64,000 nucleotides of DNA, from NCBI RefSeq assembly GCF_004664715.2, contig NC_051068.1, positions 51,563,453 through 51,627,452 on the forward strand. The letters are read 5' to 3'. This DNA is from Peromyscus leucopus. Lineage: Eukaryota; Chordata; Mammalia; Rodentia; Cricetidae. The notes beneath the pieces were generated by a model, which had not been told where the DNA came from, searched no databases, and saw only the letters and a list, made by a program, of their open reading frames with translations. Below, one piece after another: positions 44,980 through 56,164 of this stretch (positions are counted from its first letter, which is position 1; every line of letters begins with the position of its first letter). Made by a program: the position numbers and the translations under genes.

Positions 44980-45050
44980 ACCAAATGCCTATTGGAATAA
45001 ATCATGCTGGTCAGGTTGATGAAACAGAGAGAATAGAACGAGAAAGCTAG
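44943..45050 (+). pseudogene. Possible start of pro frame after Gag
   Basis: A frame at -1 to Gag stays open for about 36 codons across the Gag stop (YRGNACSGERLNN onward) and ends at TAG 45,048. Position and frame fit the gag-pro overlap of class II retroviruses; no enzyme motif is visible. Confidence 0.4.
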
Positions 45051-45311
45051 TCTGGCGTGCAGGGGCGCTTCTCCATCAGAACTGATGAGAAAAGGAATAG
45101 ACCTGACCATTTCAGAAGAGACTAGTCACAGAGAGAAGGGAGAACCCAGAACGGCAATTCTGCACCCGGGAATAGCATAGTCTGCTACGGCAGAAGAGAA
45201 CCAAGACAGAGCCAACGATGCAAAAAGATATGAAAAGCCGAGAATGGCAGTGGTGTCTAGTGCTCCAAGGACGGAGAGACATGTGTAAGGAGCGTGCTGC
45301 AGCACTGTTCA
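45051..45311. mobile_element. Unassigned 261-bp segment next to the right LTR arm
   Basis: GC-richer than the rest. Starts TCTGGCGTGCAGGGGCGC, which faintly recalls a primer-binding-site/leader region, but no tRNA match can be shown. Read on the minus strand it directly continues the LTR, so it could be R-U5/leader sequence. Confidence 0.3.
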
Positions 45312-45734
45312 TCTCACCTCACCAGTTCCTCAGCTGGTCCTGTTTCCTCAGACTGGAAGCTTCTGTGTCCTCATCCCAATAGCTCTCAGCTGAACTGTGT
45401 TGCTCCAAAGCCTGAAAGCTTAACCAGCAAAATGCTTCTAGTTTCTGGTCCTCACGCCTTATATATCTTTTTGCTTTCTATCACCACTCCCTGGGATTAA
45501 AGGCTGGTTTTCTGGGATTAAAGGAGTGTGTCACCACCATGCTTGGCTATTTCCAATGTGGCCTTGAACTCACAGAGATCCAGAGGGATTTCTATCTCTG
45601 GAATGCTAGGACTAAAGGTGTGTGCCACCACCGCCACACTCTTGCTATGGCTCTAATAGCTCTGACCCCCGGGCAACTTTATTTATTAACATACAATCAA
45701 AATCACATTTCAGTATAATTAGATTACCACCACA
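45312..45734 (-). repeat. Right LTR-B arm (minus orientation)
   Basis: Reverse complement of 41,050-41,472, exactly the same length (423 bp), with two differences noticed (one at a CpG). It ends CCACCACA at 45,734, then TATATA. Confidence 0.9.
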
Positions 45735-45740
45735 TATATA

Positions 45741-46094
45741 TGTTTATTGCATGTGTTTAATAATGCATGATGGTGAGAATGTATGCAAGCATGTGTGCTA
45801 GTGTTTGTTTATATAAATATGCCAATAGTCAGATATGTATTCTATAGTGGAACAAAATTACGTGGAGTAGCATAGAGAGTTATACACTTGTACAAAGCAT
45901 ACTGTAAATAATAATAGAAACTTATTGTTAGCTAGTTTGTTTTCTACCTTTAAGCATACTTCTGTCAGGCTATTAAACTCCTGAGATGGGTCTGTCTGCC
46001 TACCCACCAACCTGGGAAATCTTGCTCTTGTCCCCAGATATCAGGAAGAGTAGAAAATGGCTTTATTCTAAAGACAAGGAATTGTAGGGATTTT
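45741..46094. other. Unassigned sequence
   Basis: Nothing recognised. Confidence 0.45.
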
Positions 46095-46100
46095 GTAATG

Positions 46101-46373
46101 TATAGATGAATTTGGAGGAAGGGCTGAGGAGGAGTCACCAGACACAAAGGAAGCAACATCTCAAGGCAGAACTGAGAAAAGGTACCAAGCCCCGTGACTA
46201 AACATAGATAAGAATTATGGATTAATTTAAATGTAAGAGTTAGTAATAGGCCTGAGCTAATGGCCAAGCAGTTGCAATTAATATAAGCCTCTGTGTGTTT
46301 GCTTGGGGGATGTGAGTGGGAGAGATAGTTCCCAAATGCTGGCCGGCTGGGACACAGAAAAACTCCAGCTACA
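46101..46373 (-). repeat. Solo LTR, family LTR-A, shortened
   Basis: Sense start TGTAGCTGGAGTTTTTC at 46,373; follows LTR-A with an internal shortening near its 3' end. Flanks GTAATG at 46,095-46,100 and 46,374-46,379 are identical. The last two bases in sense read TA, not CA. Confidence 0.8.
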
Positions 46374-46379
46374 GTAATG

Positions 46380-47164
46380 AGCATCGGATCCTGATTTGTC
46401 TGTTGTTTTTTTTTTTCTTTCCCCAAGGTGACCTGAAAGGTGCAGTGGTGGAAGGAAACAAAGGAAAAAGAAAGAAAAATATAGGTATAAATGTGAGTGA
46501 AAGAGAGAGAGGAGATAGGATGATCTTTAGAAACCAACTGTGGAAGTGAGGGGTTATTCCAGGACAAGCAACACCATTCACACATGGAGTCCAGAGCAGC
46601 AAAAGTCTGTCAAGCTGAGGCAATCCTAAACAGCGAGTTAGAGAGCAAAGAGAGGAGGAATGATTCTAGAGAGAAGCTAGGGGTATGTATAACAGAAAGA
46701 AACAGAGGAAGCCGGCACCAGCAACAGAGGGAACCTGTACGGGAGAGGAGGAAACGGTGGGGCGTGGGGTGGGAAATGTGCTAGTTAGGACAGGGTAAGG
46801 AATTCCAAGTGAGCTAATGTGAGAAGAAATGAGAACAAGCGAGCACTAACCAGAGTAGGAAGTGTGTGAGGAAAAAAAAGGGGGGGGGTGAAAAGGGACT
46901 GGAACAGAATATGTGTCAGTACGAGGGACAGAGGAAAATGTTAAACCAAATCTAATTTCTAGTCCTACATGTGAGCACACGGCACCAAGCTTCTGCTGTA
47001 TTTTCTTTATTTTGTCTTCATTCCTCCTCTTTTTCTTGTCATGGTTTTACTTCTTCCTCCTCCTCCTTCTTTGATCGGTCAGCATAGCAGTGGATAACAA
47101 TTATGAGAATGGAAATACATGGATTATACTGAAGATAACAAAACCCTGTGCCACTCTCATTTTA
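46380..47164. other. Unassigned, purine-rich sequence
   Basis: 46,440-46,930 is strongly AG-rich on the plus strand with scattered CpGs and a G run at 46,879-46,888. No family recognised. Confidence 0.4.
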
Positions 47165-47650
47165 GTAAGGGTTGCTCTCTCCAAGAAAAGAGATCAGAAG
47201 TGCTGGCCAAGATGAGGAGTAAGTGCATCCTTGTGAACTGATGGGGATGATAAGAATGAGTACAGCCAATTTGAAAAATGAATGGATGGAGCAATTCCTT
47301 AAAAGATAAAAATAAAACCACCACTGAGGAAATAATCTCGTTATGGTGTCAACTATATCTGTTCCACTGGGTATATCATAACCCTGTCCACAATGCCCAA
47401 GAAACAGAATTTCCATCAGCTATTTGTGGATGAAGTACCTGGAGGCATATTTACAAAATGAATTATTATGTAGCCACAAAAGGATGTAATCCTGTTACTT
47501 TTGGTGCCAAGAATAGAACTAAGAATTATTCTTGATTGAAATATCCAATTTCAGCAACACAGGAACCACATTTCCTTCATGTGTGTATTATAAAAACATT
47601 GATGCTATAGAAACTGAGGACAGAATGGTGATTACAGTGATTACAACTGG
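47165..47650 (+). repeat. Ancient L1 ORF2 3' relic (mammal-wide type)
   Basis: Order of degraded landmarks (GAGTACAGCCAATTTGAAAA, CACTGGGTATATCATAACCC, AATTATTATGTAGCCACAAA) matches the end of old L1 ORF2. No reading frame survives. Confidence 0.55.
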
Positions 47651-49324
47651 TAAAAGGACAGTTAAGGAAACTTGCCACTCTTGTATAGAACCTTGTTTTC
47701 AGCACCCAAAAAGGGCATGTAACACTGGTGTGAGGGAATTCTACACTCTTTTCTGTCGTCCTCGGGCATCTGCACTCAGGTGCACACACCCAACCAGACA
47801 TGCATGCATATAAATAATTAAATAATAATAACAAAATATTTAAACTAGTGCAAATTACTAGAGGCTGGAGAGAGTAGGGAGTGATAAGAGATTGGGAAAA
47901 TTCAATCAATGGTCACGAATATATTGGTAAAAAGCATTTAGACATTCTGGTAAGCTGATTTAGATTTGAGAAAGATGATAATGATGGTAATGTAATGGTG
48001 TAATGTAATTCCTAAGAAATATTTTGAAAAAAACTCTCCAGAAATAAAGTATTTGAGAAGATGAATATGGTATCCTTGATTAAAGATTTTAAAATTCATA
48101 CATGTGTAGAAAAATTCTGTTCTATTCAAGATATGTATAATTTTTATTCTTGCGCATACTAATTTAAAATTCCACTTACATTTGAGTCTGGACACGTGGA
48201 CCAGTGGTCAAGAGCATTCATTTTTACAGAAATCTGTGTTTGATTTCCAGCACCCACCTATACACAGAAAATAAAAATGAATACATATTTAACAATCATT
48301 TGTGTTAAAAATAATAGAATATTTTATATGAGTATGGCACTTGAATAAATTTGATTCCTTTATGTCAAGGCTTTGCCATCCTCATCTTTTAATTGTGTGT
48401 TTGTTTTAGTTCATGGGTGTTTGTAGGTACTCACTGACAAACAGTGCATTTGAATGTGTGTAGTTCTATATGATTTGTCTTTCCATGCAACACGTCTAAT
48501 CAGCATTAATTTCATTGGTGACTTAGGAGTATGGATATTAAGTTATTAGGCTTATTACCAAGATATCTTTTAGGATTTGAGAACATGCAATGTTAACTTA
48601 GAAATGTCACAAATATTATCAAAATTAACTTTAAAATAGAAAACAAAGAATGTCTATAATTCAGGAATGGGATTATATACTGTATGAAGTGATGATATTG
48701 ACCTTTGATCATAAGTGAGATATAATAGAGAATCTGCTATGTATAGTCATGATATTGTGAAAACAACATTAGTGCATTCCTTAAGTTATGTTAATAGTTT
48801 GAGTATGATCACACTCAATGATTATGGCTGAAGGATTTACCCCCTTCTTTCCCATTACTATCACATTTTTAATGTCTCTAACGTTAAAGACAGTACAGTG
48901 TAGAAATCCTAGCCAGAGAGGGTGAGATGACTGCACCTGCTTACGGCAGTGATGCAATTCCTACCGGGGTTAGCATGAGCCAATGCATTAAGTAAAATAG
49001 TGACAAAAATGAGTTCAATCTTCCAAAAACAGTATATAAAACTTGTTGTTTGGGTAAGGGGAGGGCGGTACTCTGAAAATTGGGGCAAATTTGGTCATAT
49101 GTCATCATAAATGGGAAGTTTATGATATTCTCAAAAATAAATTAAAATAAAAAATAAATGAAAACCAAAATATACACACCTTGAGTCACCATAGTTTGTT
49201 TTCTATATTCATTCTTAAATGGATTTATTTCATTCCATATCAAGTATATTAAAAGTCAAGTGAAAATATATAAGGCTAAATTAACAAAATTGCATATAAT
49301 TATTTTTTCTTTTTATAAATGAAA
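47651..49324. other. Mostly unassigned; B2/ID-like fragment at 48,185-48,290
   Basis: Only GTGGTCAAGAGCATTC and TTTGATTTCCAGCACCCACC suggest a degraded tRNA-derived SINE head. The rest is AT-rich and unassigned. Confidence 0.4.
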
Positions 49325-49501
49325 TTTTTAAATATATTTTGATTGGAATATAATTATATCACATTTCATGCTCTTCCCTCTAGTCCCTCCCATTTCCCCA
49401 CCCCCACTCTGTCTCAAACTTATGGCCTTTTTAACGTTGATTATTATATAATCTCTCTCTCTTTTTCCCCTCCCTCCCCACCCCCACCCCCCCACCCCCG
49501 T

Positions 49502-49541
<40 letters not shown>
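49325..49541 (-). repeat. L1 3'UTR fragment with (TG)n
   Basis: TTTTGATTGGAATATAATTA and a C-rich block (49,468-49,500) are the complement of an L1 3' purine block; a (TG)19 run follows at 49,503-49,541. Confidence 0.6.
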
Positions 49542-49543
<2 letters not shown>

Positions 49544-49774
49544 GAGAAACACACACAAATATATAAATACAGCCTGGTGATTGCTTTTTTATATTTGATA
49601 TCAGGGCGGATCACTTATATTGAACTTTTCTGTAAATATACATATCTGTTTTATGCTCTATATTATTAATTACAAATGCTTTGTTTTTAAATGTCCTAAG
49701 TAATTTCTAAATGTTGCTTATAATTTGTTTCAATCACATGCAATGACATTGTATATTGAATTGCATTGTTTATT

Positions 49775-49965
49775 CTTAGTTGAATTTTTTAGCATTAGGG
49801 ATCAAACTGAGTGTCTTGGGCATTCTAGGTAAGTTCTCTTCCATTTAGTTTTTTCCTAGCTCTTCATAACACAGACTCCTATAGTTCAGACTAACCTTGA
49901 GCACTATAGACCAGAATTTCTAGAATTACAAACTGGGCCACTAGGCTTGGCTTGAACTACATTTT
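49775..49965 (-). repeat. B4/ID-B1-like SINE, degraded
   Basis: GGGATCAAACTGAGTGTCTTGGGCATTCTAGGTAAG... is the tRNA-like end and a B1-like part with CAGACTAACCTTGAGC follows. Confidence 0.45.
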
Positions 49966-49995
49966 GCCAAGTAATGTTTTCTAAGGATTTCTTGA

Positions 49996-50515
49996 GATCC
50001 AAAGTCAAGCACCAGGCTGAGCTCCAGGAGTCCAATTGAAGAGAGGGAAGAGAGATTCTGTGAGCAAGGGAGCATGATGGGGAAATCTACAGAGACAAGT
50101 AAAAATCAAGCTCATAGGAATTCACTAACTTTAGACCTACAGTTGTGAAACCTGCATGGAGCTGGACTAGGCCCTCTCCATAAACGAGACAGTTGTGTAC
50201 TGGGTCTGTATGCGGGGCCCCTGGCAGTGGGATCAGGACCTATCCCTGGTGTGTGAGCTGATATTATAGAGCCCATTATATATGGTAGGATGCCTTGCTC
50301 ACCTTTGATGCAGAGGGTAAGGGCTTGGTCCTGTCTCAACTGAATGTATCGAGCTTTGTTGAGTTCCCATGGTAGACCTTACACTTAATGAGGTGGGGAT
50401 AGGTGGTGGGGGTCAGAAGCAGGAGGCTGGAAGAGAACTAGAGGAGGCTTGAGAGGGGAATCTATGATTGGTATGTAAAATCAATAAAAAAACATTAATT
50501 AAAAGAAGAAAGAAA
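49996..50515 (+). repeat. L1 LINE 3'UTR fragment
   Basis: Complete set of landmarks: AGCACCAGGCTGAGCTCCAG, GGCCCCTGGCAGTGGGATCA, CTCAACTGAATGTATCGAG, GATTGGTATGTAAAATCAAT, then an A-rich tail. Confidence 0.88.
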
Positions 50516-50740
50516 AAGAAAATTTAAAGTACAAAGTAAGGTAAAGTTTTAGGATAAAGTTTAACACTACTAAACATAATTGATCACATTATTTAATTGA
50601 CTATTACATCTAAGATAATTAATTTTATTTTTAATTTTGGTGCATTGCTTAAATGTTATTAATTAATTTGATGATTTTCTTCTATCATATTTTAAGCTTC
50701 TTATAAAGCTTATATAAATTAGCTTCATGTATATACATGC

Positions 50741-50787
<47 letters not shown>

Positions 50788-51317
50788 GAGTAAAATAAAT
50801 GTATGAAATACAGGTATCTCTATTTAAAATGTCCTCTTCTGGCTATTTATAGTAATAAAAGAACAGAAATGGGGACAATATTTCTCTACAAATATATTTA
50901 CTACATAGTGTTACACAATAAAATATTAGTATACAATACATATACTATTTTTAAAAAGATAGTTATGACATACAATTCATATTTCTAATGTGACAGCAAA
51001 GTAATTGAATGTGACTGCTGTAGAATAGTAATCCTTCTGGGATAATAAATGCAATATAATACATTAACAAATTTTGTTTATAGATTGGTAAGTATTGGCC
51101 CTAATTTCAAGCATTGGTACAAGTGTAAAGGTTGTGAACTGACCTGCAAAACAGGGGATAAATATGTGGAGAGCTCTTCTCTAACTTGGTTTTTATAACC
51201 CCTTATATCCTTTATAATTTTACTATGTGCTTGTGTTTATTTTAATAATACATTTTTCAATTAATGAAAACAAATACAAAAATCAAGAGTAAAAGTCATT
51301 ATATTAATTATTATATA
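50516..51317. other. Unassigned AT-rich sequence with (TA)n at 50,738-50,785
   Basis: Only the dinucleotide run is recognised. Confidence 0.5.
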
Positions 51318-51640
51318 TGTCTTAGTGACTTTTCTATTGCTATGATAGAATACTGTGACCAAAGTGACTTATAGAAGGAAGAGTTTATTTCGTAGTGTTT
51401 CAGGTGGTTAGGCCCATGTACATCATGGTGGGAAGCATGGCACCAGGCAGGTGCATTGGAGAAGTAGCTGAGAGTTTCCAACTGGATTCCCAAGCATGAG
51501 GCAGGGAGAGGTAACTAAGAATGGTGAGAGTTTTGAAACTCAAACCCCACTCTCAGTAACACACTCCTTCCAACAAGGATTAGCTATTCAAACATGTGCA
51601 CCTATAGGAGATATCCTCATTTAGACCACCACAATATAAA
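51318..51640 (+). repeat. Rodent interspersed repeat, possibly hAT-type, near full length
   Basis: Starts TGTCTTAGTGACTTTTCTATTGC and continues TGGCACCAGGCAGGTGCATTGG in the order of a widespread rodent repeat; best-preserved copy of the family in the window. Confidence 0.5.
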
Positions 51641-53074
51641 AGACAAATTTACGAAAAGTATACTATATTTATTTTTCATATCCTAATAATATACTTAATA
51701 TTATATTTCATGAAATTCCAATAAAATGCAATTATCTTAACAATAATGATAAAACATTTTCCTGTTTTGAGAATGACATTTCAAGGTGGTTCCTTATTAT
51801 TGACCTAGCCCTAGTTTTTATGTCCAGTAACAGTCATACAATTCAAGTGTATTAGAAATTAATATACAGAAATGAAAATTAGAGTCTAAAAATGAAGAAC
51901 CAGTGATCCTTACTTCATGAAATCTTAAGAACAACCTACCTTTTGGTCAAGACTTTAATTGGTATATTCTCTTCTATTCTCTTATTTCATTTAGAAATTG
52001 CACACATACATCTATATAGTCTCCAAGGTTAGCCTGAAACTCACTAGGTAACTCAAGTTCAATTTGAACTCCTCTTATCTTTAATCTCTGTTGTGGCTAC
52101 AAGAATGTGCCAATAACTCTATCTGGAAAGAGCTTTTTACCAATAGGCATTTTTACAGCTGACAACACACGGTGATAAAAAATAAAAGGATATGTATTGG
52201 ATTTGAAGTTGTTTTCCAAGTGTTTACATACGAGATCCAATGAATGGATGGTCAGGTTTGAATCTCCTCAATTTCTGAACATACTTTTGTACTTATTGCA
52301 AACATATTTGGATTAAAAATTATGACTGAATGTTTCCAGCATAATGATACAGAAGTTGTATGCACTCCTGAGAATCTAAATTGGACACCTGTAGAAATAA
52401 TTAACTGAAGTACCAATTAAATAATTTATGAATTAAAATTGATGTGGAAAGTGCTAATTTAGCATTGGCATCCTCCTGATCTGAGAGAAATTTGTAATAA
52501 GTTGAATCGTTAGTTTAGAAATACACCTTCATACATGGCAGTCATTATCACTGTTCTCTGAAAAAGTTTTATAGTAGGGTATGCTGAGTAATGCCAAGAT
52601 TTTTTTGAGTACAGTTAAGAAGAAATACTTAGAGTTAAATTTTTAATGGAGTTAATAGTTATTTTAATATAATAAATTTTAAGTTCTTGTAAAAATAGCT
52701 AACTTCTGGGTCCACAAAATGGCTCTGTGCATAGCAGCACATGTTTGCACAAATTCATAAACATGTCACAATTTACTCATGTAACAAAATGCATTTTCTA
52801 TTGCTATTTAATATAGAAAAGGATAATTATCTATTGGAATGAAATATATTAAACAAAATAATGGGTAAATAAAATTCCAGGAAGGCTTAATTTTATATTC
52901 TACATGTTTAAAAACTAACTGTTTATTCGAAAAAAAAAAGTGTTTATTTGCCCTTTCTGGAAACAAGAAAGAGATAGCATGCAGAAGATGATAATCTGAG
53001 TGTCAATTTTCTACATTTGTATTCTCATTGACTTTTTGTCTCACACTTTTCTAAGATCACAAATGATATTTGCT
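51641..53074. other. Mostly unassigned; old B1 remnant (minus) at 52,015-52,118
   Basis: GGTTAGCCTGAAACTCACTA...CAAGAATGTGCC is a decayed minus-strand B1. The rest has no recognised feature. Confidence 0.4.
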
Positions 53075-53640
53075 TTGAAACAGAAACAGAGACCCACAGC
53101 CAGACATTACATGGAAAGAGAGTCTAAATGAGATTTCTCCATCATATCCTTCCTTCTGAGCTCAGAGAAGCCTGCAGAGGAGGAGGCAAAAAGAATGTAA
53201 GACCCAGTAGAGATAGATGGATGGCTCTAGGAGAACAAGGCCCTCTGTCTGAATCAACTAAGCAAGGTGCATGTATACTCACAGACGCTGAAGCAGCAAG
53301 CACAGGACCACATGGATCTGCACCAGCTCTTCTGTGTATATATTATAGCTTTTACTTTAGAATTTTTCTGAGACTCCTGAGTATGTAAACTAGTGGGTCT
53401 CTGATTCTTGTGCATGCTGTTAGGAAGTGTTTCCTTCTGTTGGTTTGCCTTGTCTAGCTTTTATATGATGTTTTCTATTTTATTTACTATATTTTATTTT
53501 GTCATGCTTGATTGTTATCTCATTGAAGCCTATTCTTTTCTAAAGAGAGACAGAAAGAGAGATGAGCAGTAGAGGGTGGGATAATTATAATCAGGATATA
53601 TTATATGAGAAAATAATCTAGGGTCAATAAAAGGAAAAAA
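53075..53640 (+). repeat. L1 LINE 3'UTR fragment, Lx-like
   Basis: ACAGAGACCCACAGCCAGAC at the start, GGTCTCTGATTCTTGTGCAT in the middle and GAGAGACAGAAAGAGAGATG near the end, finishing in AATAAAAGGAAAAAAAA. Same family as the minus-strand piece at 9830-11,165. Confidence 0.8.
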
Positions 53641-53794
53641 AATCCTAAAGGAATTCTTTTATTTTTTCTACCAGATAAATGTAAATAGAAAAACGTGGTA
53701 ATTGAATCAGGTAAATAAAATACAATGAATGTGGGGCCAGTATGAGCTATAAACAAGACATAATAAAAAAAAAAAAGTATTCAAATGGGAAACA

Positions 53795-54034
53795 TTAAAA
53801 GAGGTAACTCAGACCAAGAAAGGCAAATGTTCCAAATTCTTTCTCACATGCCAATGCTAGCTTCGAATGTTTAGATGTGGTGGAAATGAGGACCCCTGCA
53901 CAATTCAAGTCCTTATTGACAATAATTTTTGCAATTCCTTCACCGAAGTGACAATATATTTGGTTCACTACTTTTCCTGGAAGAGACCACTCTAAAGGCT
54001 TCCACTTAGCCTTTCCAACCAGAACATGCCTCAC
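53795..54034 (-). pseudogene. pol: ERVL-like pol, region just before the reverse transcriptase core
   Basis: 79-codon minus frame with PLPGKVVNQ-like spacing (here SLPGKVVNQIYCHFGEG) and a KDLNCAGVLISTTS segment, as in the N-terminal part of ERVL reverse transcriptase. It stops before the catalytic motifs. Confidence 0.55.
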
Positions 54035-55133
54035 TTTACAAATTAGGGAACTGATATGGGAGTTCTGCCAACTTCTAAGTTTATATTCTGGTTATATATT
54101 CTAGAACTGGGGAAATAACTGCAAAATGAGTTTGGAAATCCACTGGACCTACTGTGAGTCAGACTTCAGCCAAAACTCCATCTGACCTAGATAAGTCCCT
54201 ACTTTAACTGGAGGGCCAACAATGTTTCTCAGAATCTCCCAGAATCAGGGTCCACTCAGAACTACTATGCAGTAGACTCTGGAAAGTCTGTTTTCTTTTC
54301 CCAGTTATATAGTTATCCTGAAAAAGACCATATGTCCCTCTGGGGAAGGACTGGAAAAAGGTGAAAAGTGAAACTCACAGGTATTTTATCAAGGTCCTTC
54401 CTCAGGACAGCCTGGCCTTTTCTTCATTTTAGGGATTCTGGGTCTACAAACTGTCTCAACTCTGGAAATTGGTTCACAGTCAAAATTCCTTCTTTCCATG
54501 ACCCAATGCAGCTCATCTTTCATTTGTTTAAGAATGTTTCTACTCTACATATCAACCAGAAATGCAGTAGGTTTCTTACTATTTCATTCCTGGAAACACT
54601 ATGATTGATTAGGCAGTAGCAACAACAGTCCATATAAGTCCTGGCTCCATGGATACTCACTCTGCCTGTGCTGATCATTATGGGCGTGGCCATTATTGGC
54701 ATGGCATTGCCTTTGATGACTATTTTGATAACTGCAATTACTTTACCTTTGATTATTTAGTGGCACCTTCTGGCCTCTGGTATTCCTGACCACAATTAAA
54801 CCCATTACATTTAATTCATCCAACTGAGCATCACTGTCCCCAAATCTGAGTTCTGGCACAAGGAAAAAAACAATGACAAAGCTCATCAGATGTGCTGGTG
54901 GCCCTTTCACCATTTTGCATCTTACAGACAAGTGAAGGGCTTCTTTTCTGGACTTTCTCACTATGGAGGATTAGATTTAGCATTGTGATTTTCCTGGTCC
55001 TAAAAATTCCTTCATAAATGTAAATCCAAGGTATATCAAGCATCTCCAGCTCCTTCTCAGGAGACCACAGACAAATGTTTCAGTCAATCAATCAAATAAA
55101 AATTTAACACCATGTTTAAATATTTGTACTTCC

Positions 55134-56160
55134 CAGATGCAGAGACCCACAGCTAAGCAGTAGATGGAGGGATTATATGAGCAAAGGGGTCAAGCTCATA
55201 ATGGGGAAACCAGCAGGGGCATCTGACCTGAGCTAGTTGGAACTCACTGATTCTGGACTGACAGCTGGAGAACCTACATGAGACCAAATTAGGCCCTCTG
55301 AATGTGGCTGACAGTTGTGTGGCTCGGGCAGTTTGTGGGGCCACTGGCAGTGAAACCGGGATTTATCCCTAGTGCATGAGCTGGCTTTTTGAAGCCCATT
55401 CTCTATGGAGGGACACCTTGCTCAGCCTCTATACAGGGAGAAGGGGTGTATTGCTCAAATTTTAAATTGTCTTTTAATAAACCCTGGAGCCAGATATTGG
55501 GGTAAATGCTGAAAGATCAGAGAGACAAAGGAATCAGCCACTGCCACATCTCACCTCACCAACTCCACAAATCCTCTGACTGAAATCTTCTGAGTCCTCA
55601 CCTGAAAGGTTCCAGCCCCCAAAAAAAAGCCTCTAGCTGAAAGGGATGATTTTGCAAGAAAGCCTTTATTTCCTGTCTCCTCATACCTTATATACCTTTC
55701 TTTGCCCAGCCATCACTTCCTGGGATTAAAGGCATGTGTGCCTCCCAGTACTGGGATTAAAGGTGTGTGTCACCACTGCCTGGCTGTTTTCTCTCTTAGA
55801 CTGAGACAATCTCATGTAGTCCAGGGTGGTTTTGAACTCAGAGAGATCCAGATGGATCGCTGCCTCCCGAGTGCTAGGATTAAAGGTGTGTGCCACCAGT
55901 GCCTGGCCTCTATGTTTAATCTAGTGGTTTGTTCTGTTCTCTGATCTTCAGGTAAATTTTGTTAGGGTACACAATATATCACCACAGGGCTTGGTCCTGC
56001 CTCAACTTGACATGCCAGAATTTGTAGACTCCCTATGGGAAACCTTATCCTCTTGAGGAGTGGATGGGAGGCAGGGTAGGGAGAATATGGGAGGGTGAGC
56101 AGAAGGAGGGGAGGGAGGGGGAACTATTGTTGGTACGTAAAATGAAAAAAACAACTTAAA
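55134..56160 (+). mobile_element. 5'-truncated L1 3'UTR inserted into the ERVL remnant
   Basis: Starts CAGATGCAGAGACCCACAG and ends GGTACGTAAAATGAAAAAAAC plus A tail. Flanks at 55,118-55,133 (AAATATTTGTACTTCC) and 56,161-56,176 agree at 13 of 16. It is itself interrupted by LTR-B at 55,447-55,986. Confidence 0.82.
55447..55986 (-). repeat. Full-length LTR-B, 540 bp, nested in L1
   Basis: In sense it starts TGTGGTGATATATTG and ends GAGCAATACA. This is the most complete LTR-B: AATTT-rich U3 start, two B1-derived blocks, TATA box (AGGTATATAAGG), the GGTGAGGTGAGATGTGG stretch, then CTCTGATCTTTCAGC and an AT-rich U5 end. It splits the L1 phrase GAGAAGGGG|CTTGGTCC. Only G residues are duplicated at the site, so the duplication cannot be measured. 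Confidence 0.82.
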
Positions 56161-56164
56161 AAAT

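Larger units (their letters stand above)
41050..45734 (+). mobile_element. Scrambled class II endogenous retrovirus with inverted LTRs
   Basis: A 4,685-bp insertion bounded by 423-bp LTR-B copies in opposite orientation and by TATATA at 41,044-41,049 and 45,735-45,740. Both outer ends are the U3 (TGTGG) end of the LTR. Interior blocks, all plus strand, run RT-RNase H-integrase (41,475-43,915), unassigned (43,916-44,273), protease (44,274-about 44,765), Gag zinc knuckle/Gag end/start of pro (about 44,770-45,050), unassigned (45,051-45,311). The expected proviral order is gag-pro-pol. Env was not recognised, and there is neither matrix nor capsid. It cannot replicate as it stands. Confidence 0.85.

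Noticed and set aside
45965..46585. 206-codon minus-strand frame
   Set aside because: Runs across LTR-A and the adjacent purine-rich block (pyrimidine-rich on that strand), giving a low-complexity S/L/F-rich product with no motif.
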